Shown here: one piece after another, positions 1 through 11,945 of the stretch | How the letters are laid out: each line of letters opens with the position of its first letter | Numbering within the stretch: position 1 is the first letter of the stretch | Assembly: GCA_029962745.1 (NCBI GenBank) | Contig: CM057155.1 | Span: 29,402,483 to 29,466,482, forward strand | Reading direction: 5' to 3' | Source of the DNA: Echinometra lucunter | Lineage: Eukaryota > Echinodermata > Echinoidea > Camarodonta > Echinometridae | DNA: 64,000 nt | Translations under genes and position numbers: made by a program | Notes under the pieces: generated by a model | The model's input: the letters and a program-made list of their open reading frames with translations, nothing else | What the model was told of the DNA's origin: nothing | Databases searched by the model: none

Positions 1-1774
1 TTATTTTGGCAAGGACAAGGAAGTGACAAATGACTTTTAATGCATGCTCACTCATGCATGACTTAAAGGATCAATGAGCTTTTTACAAAGAAAGAACCTA
101 ATGAGTTTAGAAACACTCCTGTCATATTATTTTGATCAAAACCATTTCTTTAAAACGTTATGAAAAAGGGAGAGTTAATTTTTTTCGTAGTATCTGCATC
201 AATGGAATGCTTAGAAGTCACTGATTACAGTTACCATTCTAGCCCCGTCTTAACAGACCGCGAAGGGTGAATATCGGGGTAATGTCAGAGTAATGCCAGG
301 GGGTAAAAAGCGGGGTAAAAAAATTAAACAGTGCAATAACACCAGGGTGGTCCGCCCAGCGCACCGTCTTTAATAGACACACGCTGAAATCCTACCCTGG
401 TTAGATTTCCATAGTAACGCTTCCAAGTTCTTGTGTATACTTCAAATGTCGAAAATAATTATAAATAACAAACTACTGGACTGAACAAACACTGGTTTCA
501 TGATTAAATATCCCTGTCCCTAGCTTACTGCACTGTCGACATGGTTAAACTCGCCTAATGCTTACATTTGTGAGAATATAAAAATATTTGTATCAGAAAA
601 ATATCAGTTCAATATATAGATTGAAATATATTTTCAAAAAGTGGTAATTTAAATATTCATTTATTAAATCAGTAATAATGAGAATTCTAATATGTTTTAT
701 GGTCTAAAAATGAACTTTCAAACCGGCAACATGATTGGTAAAGAAGACAGGGTTTCTCCATTTATGCACATGTTCACGCGATTCGATAATCACTGCGCAA
801 TTACCAGCTCTTTTGGCCAGACATTACCTCGATCGCGTCTTAATAGAAACGCTACCCCGACATTAGCTCGACGATGTCAGGGTAAATGTGACATTTTACC
901 CCAGTCAGACCAGGTCAAATTGGGGCAAATTTTGCCCCGACAACTTCCGGACATTACCTCAGCAGGAGCGGCTTAACAGGAAGAGGTAAAAAATATTACC
1001 CTGACACTAGCCGGAGTTTACCCAGATATTTCAGTCAAAAAAGTGTCTGTTAAGACGGGGCTTCTGTCTTGGAAAGGAATACAATAGTGATCAACATTGT
1101 GCTTTCCTCGAAAAGGCTGCCATATTGTCCCGATAACCACAGTGTTTCATGAGCCGCAAAGAGCCATGTTTATCCACAGATTTCTTGTTTGTTTGATAGT
1201 TTTCTTCAAATGAACACTGATATTTCCATTTGTTGTATTGTATTTTAAGGTAATTCTGCTTTGTTTATTATGCAGTGCCCCGCATCAAGTAAACGAAAGA
1301 GAAAAACTGCACCCTTTTGGGCCCTTGTACCCATGGCCTAATTGACGCATTTTGTTGAAACTAAGAGGGCAGGGTCCACAGAGTAGAACTGAAGAGAGAT
1401 CTTTTGCCTGATCAGTGGTAGATGAAATAACAGAGAGTACCACTTTGACCTCTACAGAGCCTACAGAGCCTACAGAGCCATCATATTTAACAGAAATTTG
1501 CTAAGGGAAGCCATCATAAATCCCGTAAGAGTTGCGACGGAAACCAACGCTCTTGCTATATCCTCCTGTCAGTTCAGACAGGGAACGACGATAGTCTCCG
1601 ACCCTCAGGTATTTGGGCGTACCTGGAGGGGGGGGGGGGGGACAGACTGCCCCCCGACAGAACTTGAGAACTGAAAAAAAAAAAATATTAGAGCCCCAGA
1701 ATCAGAATGTGATGACCTTTTGGGGGAACGACAAAGTGCTTCTGAGAATGGCGATGACCTTTGACATCTTTTTT
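1..1774. repeat. Inverted duplicated segment A, copy 1
   Basis: This stretch matches 24540-26353 on the opposite strand nearly base for base. It runs from the window edge to the first assembly gap, so both ends are open here. It contains a small terminal-inverted-repeat element (241-1062) present at the same place in both copies, so the element inserted before the duplication. The rest is non-coding; short open frames have no recognisable product. A poly-G run lies near 1629-1641. The match could be a dispersed repeat, a segmental duplication or two haplotypes joined in the assembly. Confidence 0.85.
241..1062. mobile_element. Non-autonomous DNA transposon, 18-bp TIR, TCT duplication
   Basis: The left end AGCCCCGTCTTAACAGAC (241-258) is repeated as its exact reverse complement at 1045-1062, and both sides are flanked by TCT (238-240 and 1063-1065). 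The interior is dense in short variants of GGGTAATGTC and its complement, which look like subterminal repeats that a transposase could bind. No transposase is encoded. A 3-bp duplication is compatible with several DNA transposon groups, so I do not assign a superfamily. Confidence 0.75.
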
Positions 1775-2274
1775 NNNNNNNNNNNNNNNNNNNNNNNNNN
1801 NNNNNNNNNNNNNNNNNNNNNNNNNNNNNNNNNNNNNNNNNNNNNNNNNNNNNNNNNNNNNNNNNNNNNNNNNNNNNNNNNNNNNNNNNNNNNNNNNNNN
1901 NNNNNNNNNNNNNNNNNNNNNNNNNNNNNNNNNNNNNNNNNNNNNNNNNNNNNNNNNNNNNNNNNNNNNNNNNNNNNNNNNNNNNNNNNNNNNNNNNNNN
2001 NNNNNNNNNNNNNNNNNNNNNNNNNNNNNNNNNNNNNNNNNNNNNNNNNNNNNNNNNNNNNNNNNNNNNNNNNNNNNNNNNNNNNNNNNNNNNNNNNNNN
2101 NNNNNNNNNNNNNNNNNNNNNNNNNNNNNNNNNNNNNNNNNNNNNNNNNNNNNNNNNNNNNNNNNNNNNNNNNNNNNNNNNNNNNNNNNNNNNNNNNNNN
2201 NNNNNNNNNNNNNNNNNNNNNNNNNNNNNNNNNNNNNNNNNNNNNNNNNNNNNNNNNNNNNNNNNNNNNNNNNN
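1775..2274. other. Assembly gap (500 N)
   Basis: Exactly 500 N, so the true length is unknown. Any open frame crossing it is meaningless. Confidence 0.99.
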
Positions 2275-2557
2275 AAGATTAACATAAGAAAAGATGGAAA
2301 GAGAAGAAGATAGAATGAAAAACAAAGAATAGCATAAGAAAGATATAGAGACAAATAAATGATGTGGCTAAAGTTGACCTTCCTGGGTCAAACTGCGCAG
2401 TACGATGCGCAGTGGATGGGCTTGAAATGAGCAAGAATCAGCGTTGATGAAAAATCGCTTGAACGCTCTCACGCAGTAGCCGTGTTTTGTAACAGCGTTT
2501 TGATTTGTGATTCATGTTTGTGATTCTAGCTTCAAAAAATCGCTTGAACGCACCCCT

Positions 2558-5447
2558 AGACATAAATGCAAGTCAATACCCAGGTAACATGTCCATATGG
2601 GACCCATATGGGCATAATCTGGGCCATCAGAGCCATCTGGGCAGAAACAAACCCATGTGAATCCCATATGTATCTCACATGGGACCCATATTTGTTAACC
2701 CATATGGGATCTACAAGGGCCAGCCCATATGGGTATCACATGAGATCAACCTGGGTAAAACTCATGTGGGGGAGATATGTAAAGGTAATGTGAAGTTCCT
2801 AATTTAGTTTCTAGCGGAACTTGTGTTTCAGCGCCATTCATGCGCCCTCAAAACTTTTGTTTTTATAAAACCCTTAAACAACTTGAATGGAGGCTTGTTC
2901 AAGCCCCCCTGTACTCTGCACTGAGACCCACTTTGCAGTGCTCAGATGTGCATTTTTGAAGTGAGCAAACATTTTGTACATGCACATCGGTCAAAAAATT
3001 GCTCTCAGAATGAAATCGGAATAATGTAAGTTATGTTTTTAGGGGGAAAAAAGATATATATCATTATTGTTAACTTGGGGGGGGGGGGGTTCATATTAAT
3101 TAGTTTTCCTCTTGTTATGAACACAAGGAGGGTATTAGCTCTATGCGTATAGTTTATAAAAATGAATAAATAAAGGGGCCATGAACTTAGATATTCATGA
3201 GAATTCTGTGAAGCCATACAATTTATAGGAAATAAGCTTTGATCTGCAACATTTCTCACCATGTATTGTCATAATATTTGTTTACCTTGGCAACAGAGTT
3301 TCTGTCTTGCTCATCCCCAACCCCAAACCAATTTGTTAGCCAACTTTTATGAGCACTGCACAAAAGATGAGAAAGTAGTTTCATATGCAAGATTTCCCCT
3401 AATGTATTGCCATAATATACAGTTACCATAGCAATGAAGGTTTACACATTATGTCTTGCTTATCCCCATCCCCAGACCTTTGTTGATCCCGAATTTCGTG
3501 AGTATTGCTCGATAAATCGAAATCAACAAGTTTGCAACTGACTGACCATATGCTTATCTTCATTTTCCTCCTCTATTGATTGTGGAAAATTAATTTTTTC
3601 AAAAGTAATTTTTCAGAATAATGTTTAAAGATAATTTTTCAACATAATTTCTTTATATGATGTAATATGTTTAACTTAATGCATGATAACATATTTTCAA
3701 TAAATGAAACTCAAGAAGAGTGAATTGTTTAATGGTCAAGATATTCTTGTAACAGACAACATTGTTTCAAAAAATTCTAATTACAACTTTCTCACAGCAG
3801 TGCTTAAGAAATTCCCAGTGTACTGATTGGTCAGTGTATATTTTTATTTCAGGTCAATAGGCAGCCAAGATGAACTGTTATTTATTATTATTGTGTGCTC
3901 TTAATTTACACTTTACTTCATGAGCTGCTGTTTTATGAATCACGGTTCATTGGGTCATGGGATGATTTGAATTTGTATTTTTTTAAATATTTTTTCCAAA
4001 TTTGCATCTTCATATCATGTCACTGAATTTGTGTCATTTTTCTTTGTACATTTTGATAACTGCTGTATATGTTTTTGAATTTCAATGTCATTGTAAATTG
4101 TTGCAATTCGACCGTTGGCCGCTAGTCAGATCAATGAATACCTTTTTTAGATTGGGTTTTAGATTAGAACTAATCACCTCCAGTGCTATATCTAGTTGCA
4201 ATTATTAATTCACCCTATTGTGTTTCTTTTACGTTTCAATTTTGCAAAAACTGCAGATGAGACTTATGTGAAAATGTTGACAACGCATTTTGAACTGATG
4301 TAAGTATAATTGTAAATCTGCATACTTTGGCATTTTATCATAAGTCAGAGGCTAATTAGACTGCAGCTTAGAGTAGGATTTACACTCGGCATCTTTATCC
4401 TTCTTATAATTTTGTTTCTATGTACACAAAGTAATGGTGAGTGGGAATCCGCTGTGAATAGTGGATTGCAGAAAGTGCTAAACACAAAACTTTGGATGAG
4501 CTACCTTGCTATTATGAACTGCTACTTTTATAGAGGAAAAATTATATTGGTATGTGGTAGGAATGATCATTATTCTGTTCCTACCAATTCATGTACTTGA
4601 GTCATTTTGAATTACTAAAGACAAAATTTTGATATTTTGGTGAAAATTTTGGTGGTTGCATGCTCAATAATGTCCATCCATAACATCATGTACATTCAGT
4701 ATTCATGTCGGCCTTTTTACATTATGGAATTGAACTTGTTAAAGAGAATGGCTGACCCTTTTTTTTCTCTACATGCAAATACAATATTATCAGTTTCCTC
4801 TTTTCATCCCCCTCTCCCCTCCCACCAGGGAAGCCAGTGTTGATGACTTACATGGAGACAAACCACGAAGGTATTATTTTTAATTTGAGTCAGGTTTATT
4901 ACTTTCACAACCTCATACATATCATGATATATCATCAATGTATATGACATTGTCTTTATAGATTTGAATCAGTGATTGGTCAAAAATACCATCACGTTAC
5001 CAGAGCTGCAAGAATCAGAATTGTTACATTTTGGCAGGCAGGCACAATCTGTGTAATATTTGGGCGATGATAGACAGTTCCTGCGTGGGTTAAGCCCAGG
5101 AATAGCACTCTAAAATCCTCCTAACCCCCATTAACTTGGGGCAACCATTTCTGTCTCGCCTGCTGAACTGAGCGAAACTATAAAAGTCGTCAATATTTCA
5201 GATGTTGGCGTCGTCGTCATCATCAAGAATCATACTGAAATCACTGTCACTGTGTATGAATGTGAGGTAGTTTCGTCAAATATATGTACCGCAAGTATAT
5301 TTCTTGAAGCAACAAGTCAAATTCAAAAATTAGTTCCATCTGAGCAAGTTGAAAGGTCAAAAAGTCAATACACTATATGCAAATATTACTGTAATCACAA
5401 TAACTTTCTTTGGATTTGAGGTACAATCACTATATTTATACCACAGT
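2558..5447. repeat. Inverted duplicated segment B, copy 1
   Basis: It is present in reverse complement at 43992-46880 with scattered substitutions and small indels. It has no recognisable protein; both copies share the same small chance open frames, so their conservation is trivial. Near 5150-5215 is a GCCTGCTGAACTGAGCGA-like motif followed by CGTCGTC repeats. The right edge is sharp: here B runs directly into segment C at 5447/5448, whereas in the inverted copies about 10 kb separates them. Confidence 0.85.
2580..2785. repeat. CCCATATGGG-rich palindromic cluster
   Basis: Within about 200 bp the palindrome CCCATATGGG and near variants (CCCATGTG, CACATGGG) occur about ten times in both orientations. 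The same cluster sits at 46642-46862 in the inverted copy. This spacing resembles subterminal repeats of a DNA transposon end, but no matching opposite end was found. An open frame across it is a by-product of the repeats. Confidence 0.6.
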
Positions 5448-7004
5448 ATGAAACAGGACTTTCCAAGAAGTCCTTAATGATGAACAATCCCCCGGTTACG
5501 CCGCCCCCGACCCATTCCGTCGTTTTAATTTTATGACCAAACCCAGAGTTTGACCACACATTGGTGAAAAAACGTAAGAAAGATAGACATCTGAGAGGAG
5601 AGAAAAAAAAATGCTTAATTTTGAAACAAACCTTGCTCGATCATTTGCGCTGGCGCTCAGATCATAGGAGGCTTTAGAACGCATAGTAGGACCTATCAAA
5701 ATGTCGCAAACCTCGATTTTAGGATTTTTTAAACCAAAGCAATCTCAGATTGTCGATAAGGTCGATGACATCGATGAGGTCGATAATAAGCTTGATGCGG
5801 ATGCAGATGGTCCGCTGGTAAATGATGATGAAATGCAACGGCAAGGCGAGCCAGCCGAAGAAGACGATCAGGCAGAAACCCAGCCATATGGTGATGATGC
5901 GGTCGATAATGCGTTCGAGCTCGATGCGGATGATGATCTTGTAAATGATGATGAAACGCAGCGGTACAGCGAGCCATCCGAACTTGCCGAAGAAGACATT
6001 CAGGTAGAAACCCAGCCATATGGTGATGATGATGTGGTCGATATCGCCCTTGATGATCCAGTGGATAGCCCAGGAGACGACGATGACATCGATGGGCCCA
6101 TCAGAGCCAAAAGACCGAGGAGGGGCCAGGCTACTGGTTTTTCTAAGGCTTGGAAAGAGAATAGACTGCGGTTGAATACCACAGAAGAAGGTTAGTTCTG
6201 GACTTCTTACAATTTCAATTCTAGTCTAAACGTCATCAATGCCTAGGCTATTTTAATATTTGTTTTGAAATGCCATTGAACTGTCTACTATTTTTAATAT
6301 TATATACTGTTAGAGTGTTAGTGTTACTTCGATTATATTTGGTTCATTTCGTTGATCAGAAACAGCAAATAATCTAATGTAAATTTCCTATGATAAAGAA
6401 GTTTTATCATGTTTTTTATTACAGCATGTTCATATCACCGGTTCTTTGTTCATACTCGGTATTGAATGAATTCTATGACATGTTATGCAAAGCAATTATT
6501 GTTATTTATGCCTATGTTAGACTAGAGATAGACCTAAATGAGGAAGAGTGCAAGATTTGTTAATTTCAGATCTTATATGCCAGATAGTTCTTCAATACCA
6601 GCGTTGTTAACAGTACAATGATATCTAATTGTGAATCGCTCATGGAGTAACTTAAGCAAAGCAAAGCAGGGTTGTCGCCTAAAAAAAGTTGGTCCTCGCC
6701 AGGACTAGACCGTGGGTCCACGAGGTCCGGAGGTCGAGAATATTTGGGCCGATTTCAGTGATTTTCTATCGATAGGATGTTTGTCAACCAGTCTGTTGTC
6801 CACGTCAGTTGAAAGTTTCCGTTTATTATTCTCCAATTATAAAACCGAATAAAGGTTTTAAGTTGCGGATGATGATAATGGGCATTAATTTTCGTGAAGC
6901 ATTGAAAAACCTAACTTTTCGTAACATATGCCAGTTGCACACTTTCAGTCGTTTTTTTTGGGGGGGGGGAGAAAATTTGAAACTTTAGTTTTAAACATTT
7001 TTAT
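5448..7004. repeat. Inverted duplicated segment C, copy 1
   Basis: It matches 32303-33970 in reverse complement. It covers the promoter side, exon 1 and the first part of intron 1 of the hAT-like transposase gene. Relative to the other copy it lacks about 80 bp upstream of the exon (near 5575) and 27 bp within the exon. The match stops at about 7004, where unrelated sequence leading to a tnp2-like transposase exon begins. Confidence 0.85.
5701..6190 (+). pseudogene. Orphan exon 1 of hAT-like transposase with PIP box
   Basis: This is a second copy of the first exon of the minus-strand gene at 33643-27897. It starts with ATG and a canonical PCNA-interacting peptide (Q3, I6, F9, F10). Two tandem acidic repeats ending in ETQPYGDD follow, then a basic KRPRRG cluster, and it ends at a GTTAGT donor after one base of a codon, as in the other copy. 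It lacks nine codons relative to that copy, but both indels keep the frame. The Pro-Trp pair just before the zinc-finger exon is Leu-Arg here, losing a Trp common in this family. No downstream zinc-finger exon follows on this strand, so it is judged an orphan duplicate. Confidence 0.75.
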
Positions 7005-7195
7005 GTATGTCTGGTAGATGAGGAAAAGGCATAAAAATATCTATCAACTGGAAAAAATGAAGTTAGTAATTTATGTAGATATCACTCTGCAGTCACGTTT
7101 TCCTCTTCATGATTCGATATCATTAATTTCTACCGAATAAGTCTGTTTTGACATCAAATATGTTCACAAGTGTCACTATATCGTTCTTTCTGCAG

Positions 7196-7510
7196 GACCC
7201 GCCGCCCCCAAAGATCTTTCACCGTACCTCATACCCCTTGTTAAGGAATTGATCATTCTAGGTGATGGTGTTCAGACGCACGACTGCGTGGAGGATGAAA
7301 TATTTGATTTGAAGGCCAGACTTATACTTGGAATTTTTGATACCCCTGGCAAAGCTAAGTTCACCAAATCTGCTGGCGTAGGATCACTGATTGGAGCTTG
7401 TTCACATTGCCAACAAGAAGGTGAAGTTTATGCTTATTGTACTTCTTACTTTGCACAAGATGATAGTAACAGCAGTAATGGTGATGATTGTATCAATGAT
7501 CACCTGCTTA
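7196..7510 (+). pseudogene. tnp2/CACTA-like transposase exon fragment
   Basis: A clean acceptor (TTCTTTCTGCAG) is followed by an open frame encoding a PYLIPLVKEL segment, then FDLKARLILGIFDTPGKAK and a CSHC pair followed by GE. This pattern (hydrophobic PLV-EL, basic ARLILG, D-x-P-x-K, C-x2-C-x-GE) is the one I know from animal proteins with a transposase tnp2 or Transposase_21-like region, related to CACTA/EnSpm elements. Only about 90 residues remain. The frame then runs into the truncated LINE near 7511. Family assignment is by motif memory. Confidence 0.55.
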
Positions 7511-8629
7511 TGACCTTGAACAGCAGGTTGTTCAGTATAACAGGGTACTACAAGCTCTACTCGATAAGCATGCCCCTCTGATTACTAGATGTGTAACTGC
7601 TAGGCCTCACTCAAGTTGGTTCACTGACAATCTTCGGAAAAGTAAGCAGAGGGTTAGACGACTAGAGAGAAGATATGGTCACTCCAAAGCAGAAATCGAC
7701 CGCCAGATCCTGAAGGATGAATGTTGTCTCTATAGCAACCAACTTGCCAAGGCTAAAACAAAGTATTACTCTGAACAACTTGATGACTGTGATGCTCATC
7801 AGCTTTTTCAAAGAGTTGATCGTTTGTCTTCTACCTCAGCAAGGAACATCCTACCATCAGATGATGACCCACATCGATCTCTTGCTGATCGTTTTTCAAA
7901 TTTCTTCAGTGCGAAGATTGATGTCCTTGTCAGGTCCCTTGAGAGTATACCATCAAGCAATCTCAACCACGTCAATTTTCTAAGCACCCATCATCGGTTT
8001 AATGCTTTTTCTCCTGTAACATAGGGCCAAGTTCACAGAGCTATCAAAGAATCTCGTTCAACTTCCACCCGACTTGACCCAATACTTACTTGGCTACTTA
8101 AGAACTGCATTAATGAGTTAACTCCTGTTATAACAGCTATATACAGACCTGTCTCCAATCTTCAGTTCCTGGGAAAGACTGTAGAGAGACTTGTGTTAAA
8201 ACAGCTCCAGGAGTATTTGTCTGAGCATAATCTATATTCTGAGAAGCAGTCAGGATACCGACCACATCATAGTTGTGAAACTGCCTTGCTTAGAGTTTCG
8301 AACGATATCCTTCTTTCCCTCGATAAAGGCGATGAAGCGATTCTGATGCTGTTGGACTACTCTGCAGCCTTTGACACGGTGAGTCATGATGCCCTTCTAA
8401 GTCGTTTACATAAAATATTTGGACTTGACAACTCAGCCCTGGAATGGTTTCGTTCTTACCTCGCTAATAGAACCCAGTCTGTTTTTGTTAATGGCTCTGA
8501 ATCGATTGTCAGCTCTTCTAACTTCGGAGTACCTCAAGGGTCCGTCATTGGTCCAATTGCATTTACACTCTTCTCATCTCCATTAGAGGATGTCATCAAA
8601 CACCATGGAATATCATGTATGACTTTATA
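7511..8629 (+). pseudogene. L2/CR1-like LINE ORF2, reverse transcriptase part 1
   Basis: This is the pre-RT region and the first part of the reverse transcriptase of a non-LTR retrotransposon. Motifs seen in order are HAPLITR, a basic RRLERRYG stretch, YRPVSNL, QSGYRPHHSCETALL, the motif A aspartate in LDYSAAFDTVSH, and motif B GVPQGSVIGP. The frame is single but has a TAG at 8022. About 45 codons are missing just before YRPVSNL, where the family normally has a longer linker. The 5' part including the apurinic-type endonuclease is absent, the usual result of 5' truncation. Motif C is split off by the insertion that begins at about 8630. Confidence 0.9.
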
Positions 8630-9069
8630 CAAATAATGAATGTTTATGAGTGCAATGGACAGAATATTTCACGATGTGAAAGATGAAATGATCCATTCCA
8701 CGAGGCGCAGCCGAGTTGAATGGATCAATAATTTCATCTTTCACCGAATGAAATATTCTATCCATTGCACGAATGAAAAAAACATTCATTATTTGTTATA
8801 TATGACACCTAAAAATAGATCAAAACGCAATATATCAAAATCAATAGCGCTATACGCTAGCGCGCTGTTCACCGCAAACAAACGCAAGCGTTATGCCTAC
8901 GTAGTGTGCCGGGCTCTCGGCCAGCGTGCAATGGAGCAAATCGTATGGATCCAAAATTGCACGGTAAATGGAGCCACTTTTGCACGATTGATGACGTCAT
9001 AGTGCAATGGGACAAATGATGAATATCAAACAACCAATCAAATGACAGGGATCTATCTAGGTGTCGTAT
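8626..9069. mobile_element. MITE-like insertion splitting the LINE YADD motif
   Basis: The LINE frame stops after ISCMT-L-Y and resumes at ADDTQIYL near 9074, so about 440 bp was inserted inside the catalytic YADD motif of the reverse transcriptase. The left part is a near-perfect palindrome (8630-8795). The right part is CpG-containing and ends with a GACACCTA-type sequence related to one at 8808. TATA occurs at both junctions, compatible with a short target duplication. No protein is encoded. Confidence 0.65.
8630..8795. repeat. 166-bp near-perfect palindrome
   Basis: The left arm starting CAAATAATGAATG and continuing through GTGCAATGGACAGAATAT and GAAAGATGAAAT is mirrored by the reverse complement ending CATTCATTATTTG. 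The loop is a few bases around 8712. The single strand would form a hairpin of about 80 bp. Confidence 0.85.
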
Positions 9070-9322
9070 AAATGCAGATGACACTCAAATTTACCTAGTG
9101 TTGAAGAAGGAGGACCACGCTGTGGCGCTACAGAGACTTAGTGCATGCATGTTTTACTGACATTAAGAATTGGTCCATACAGAATGGATTAAAGTTAAAT
9201 GAACGTAAAACAGAATGTTTACACTTTGTGAGCAGGCATAGGACTTGTAGTCCGATTGGCGATATTTCTTTTGATGGTACTGATATAGAATGCTCTGCGG
9301 CTGCTAGAAACCTAGGGGTCAT
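9070..9322 (+). pseudogene. LINE reverse transcriptase part 2 (motif C to thumb)
   Basis: It continues the LINE after the MITE: ADDTQIYL (the first Y of YADD lost or altered), then in a shifted frame DIKNWSIQNGLKLNERKTE and finally SAAARNLGV, the usual thumb-region landmark of L2/CR1 elements. A frameshift lies near 9150. It ends exactly at GTCAT (9318-9322), which is repeated at 16707-16711 where the same coding sequence resumes without gaining or losing a codon. Confidence 0.85.
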
Positions 9323-9929
9323 TGTAACAGCACACCATACTCAACTGAACTCATTTGGCATCCCATAATAATCCAAACACTACTTTGTTTGTTTGGAGGA
9401 AGTCCTCCAAGGTATATAGTGACAGGGAATGGGATGAAGGGTGGTATAATCTAAGTATTGATACTGCAGATAAGAGGCCAAGCAGCATGCTTGCGTGTCA
9501 ATACAGGAGAGCAGTGCCATTGCAGTACTGAATATCAACTTATAGAACTTCCAACTATATTGGTTAAAACTATGTTTCCTTAAATGTTGCCTTGATGGAG
9601 CAAATGACCATGTGGATAGGAAACAGTTCTGCAGAATTCATTTAAACTCAGAGATTTGTCTGCCTTTGATGCCAACTGGCACAGTGGTAAGCATTATTCA
9701 AAGTCACATTATTATTATACTGCATATCTTTGTCTATTTCATGTTTCTTTCTTGTATGAATGTTCTTTTTATTGATCTGTAATGTCTTAAATACTTTATA
9801 CTTCATACTGGAAATGATAAGTACGGAAGAAAGATATTGAGATGTTATAATGTATACCATAATACTGTAAATATAACTCTGTAAATAGGGTCTAGCATGT
9901 GAGACTACACATACCTAGGGGCAGTTCAT

Positions 9930-10472
9930 TTTGGGAAACAAAGACAGTCAGAGCGCAACGCCGCACGTAATGAGCTATTTGAGCGGGATTTATCGTACGG
10001 TCTCGCGACAGCACCATCGCTTTTCTGTGGCGAGATTCGTCTGAAAGATTCGTAGCGAGAATGCATACTTATACTGTATGGGATATAAATGAAGTAAGAC
10101 ACCATAATTTGTATCCTCTTTATCTTTTAACATGATCAGTATAAAATTATCTATCTTTTGATGTATGAATTTTTACATTTCACCTTAAAATAAATTTTAA
10201 AAATATGTTTAGAAATAAAATATTTTTACCTTTTTTTTAAAAGTAAAATTTGCATCAACTTACGTTTTTTGATCACTTGACCCGTGCATTCACAAAAATT
10301 ACTTCAGATTGGCACATGCTTTGAGAAAAATAGAATTGCGTTGGAGTGCTGGTTAAAGTATTTTGCTTTCGGACGTGAAAACATTAAAAAATCACGAATC
10401 TCGTCTTCTTTTTTTCACCGGAAGTTGGAGGAATATTCTGATAGATTGGCGCGGGATATTGTAAAGCGGAAG
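9930..10472 (+). promoter_or_regulatory. CpG-bearing segment and candidate leader exon
   Basis: CpG is locally frequent around 9950-10050 and 10360-10560 in otherwise AT-rich sequence. A candidate exon ends at a strong donor, GGAAG/GTAAGTTGG (10472/10473), and may begin after TTACTTCAG at 10305. This could be the untranslated first exon of the SGNH gene, whose coding exon at 11946 has a good acceptor. The reading frames do not join in phase, which favours a non-coding leader. Tentative. Confidence 0.3.
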
Positions 10473-11945
10473 GTAAGTTGGCGCGTGTTTGTATTTTGCA
10501 GAAATCTTATGTCAGTCCCACGTATTCGACACGTTCTTCGGTCGGCATGATCGGGCATACGGTACTGCACCAGTGCATGTGCACTGCCAGTGGCAGTGTA
10601 TTATAGGATGGGGGGTCGGGTGTCCGGACACTTTATAATTTTGAAGCCTTCTTTTTTGTCTTTGGATTACACTAAAAATATCAATTCAATAGCTGTAATC
10701 ATCTTCTATTTTGTTCTCTACAATATTTCCTAACATTTTGTACTAAAAATTGATGAAACTTCACTTGTAAATTTTTCCAAATGACTTTCTAAATTAATTG
10801 ATCGTCCGTTCACACAACCTGTCCGGACACACAACAACTGTACGACTAGTGCCAGTGGATCATATTTCATGAAATTGAATTCAATCATATCGAACACATT
10901 ATTCTCATAAAATTCACCAGACTTACATGACATAAGTACATAAATTATCGACTACAGTAGGCCTACGCCTACTACATTTTGCAATTTTTTTTTCTTTTTA
11001 GTAGCTTCCTATCGGACCCCTCGCAAACGCATGTGAAATAGTTCTTGCGAATCTTGGTCACTTGATTGAATTTGAAAATGAAATGTATCGTATTACCAAA
11101 TGTGTGTTGGTTTAGACTTTAGGAAACAAAATCACTGTTGAGCTATTTTGACCATTCTTCATTAGGCCTACTTTTGTAATATTATTAAGACTGAAAATAT
11201 TTTTAAAACCATTTTTCATCATCTTTCACTTTCTATTGACTGTTGTAAGTTCCCTGGCTTTGCTTTGCCTTTTCCCAGATGTAGCGAAATTGTGAGTGTG
11301 TATGTTTATGAAATTACTTTCTGATGCATACCATGACATGTGCACGTATAAATACTAATACAACACTGTTCGGTACTACAAACACTATACTACAGAGGCG
11401 AAGGGCCCCATCATGAATATTGGGCCAATAAATTAGGACTGCAGAACAGTTTTCAAAGTGGGGGGGGGGGCTGACCATGCAAAAAAAATATTGTATGGTA
11501 ATTTAAACATTGTTTGTACTTGGCCTGAAACTTTTTTTGTAAAAAGGGGGGAAGGAAGGGGGCTGAAGTCCCCCCCCCCCCCCAGAATTTTGTTGTAAAA
11601 TGTATATGGTCCTGAAAACTTGCTGCCAGTTTTTCATATTCTAATTAATTCGGCTGTAAAATAGTGAAACAATAGATTCTAGACACTCACTAATTTGATC
11701 TGGATATTTTTAAATAAGAAAAAAAGAAAATGAAATGATTCTGATTTTTCTTGGATAAATACTGAGGGCTGTCATTTTCAAATTCATATACTTTTCATAT
11801 TGGGTCTATTACACAATTTTATTGAGCAAAGTTTCAATTAACAGTACATGTATATGCATCTTTTATAGAAAAAAAGGAATAATGGAAGAGTTGTGTGCAG
11901 TGTGCTGAACTAATTACCAATAACTCATTCTTTTATCAATTTCAG
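10473..11945. other. Presumed intron, no gene seen
   Basis: AT-rich, with poly-G/poly-C runs near 11460 and 11570. No coding pattern or known element recognised. Confidence 0.5.

Noticed and set aside
1605..2354. Long open frames across the first N gap, on both strands
   Set aside because: Open only because N is not read as stop.
2566..2793. Protein of repeated HMG/WAI words
   Set aside because: Translation of the CCCATATGGG repeats.
5729..6182. His-rich and other minus-strand frames opposite the acidic exon (also 33135-33615 on +)
   Set aside because: Complement of GAT-rich codons; the other strand has the start, PIP motif and splice donor.
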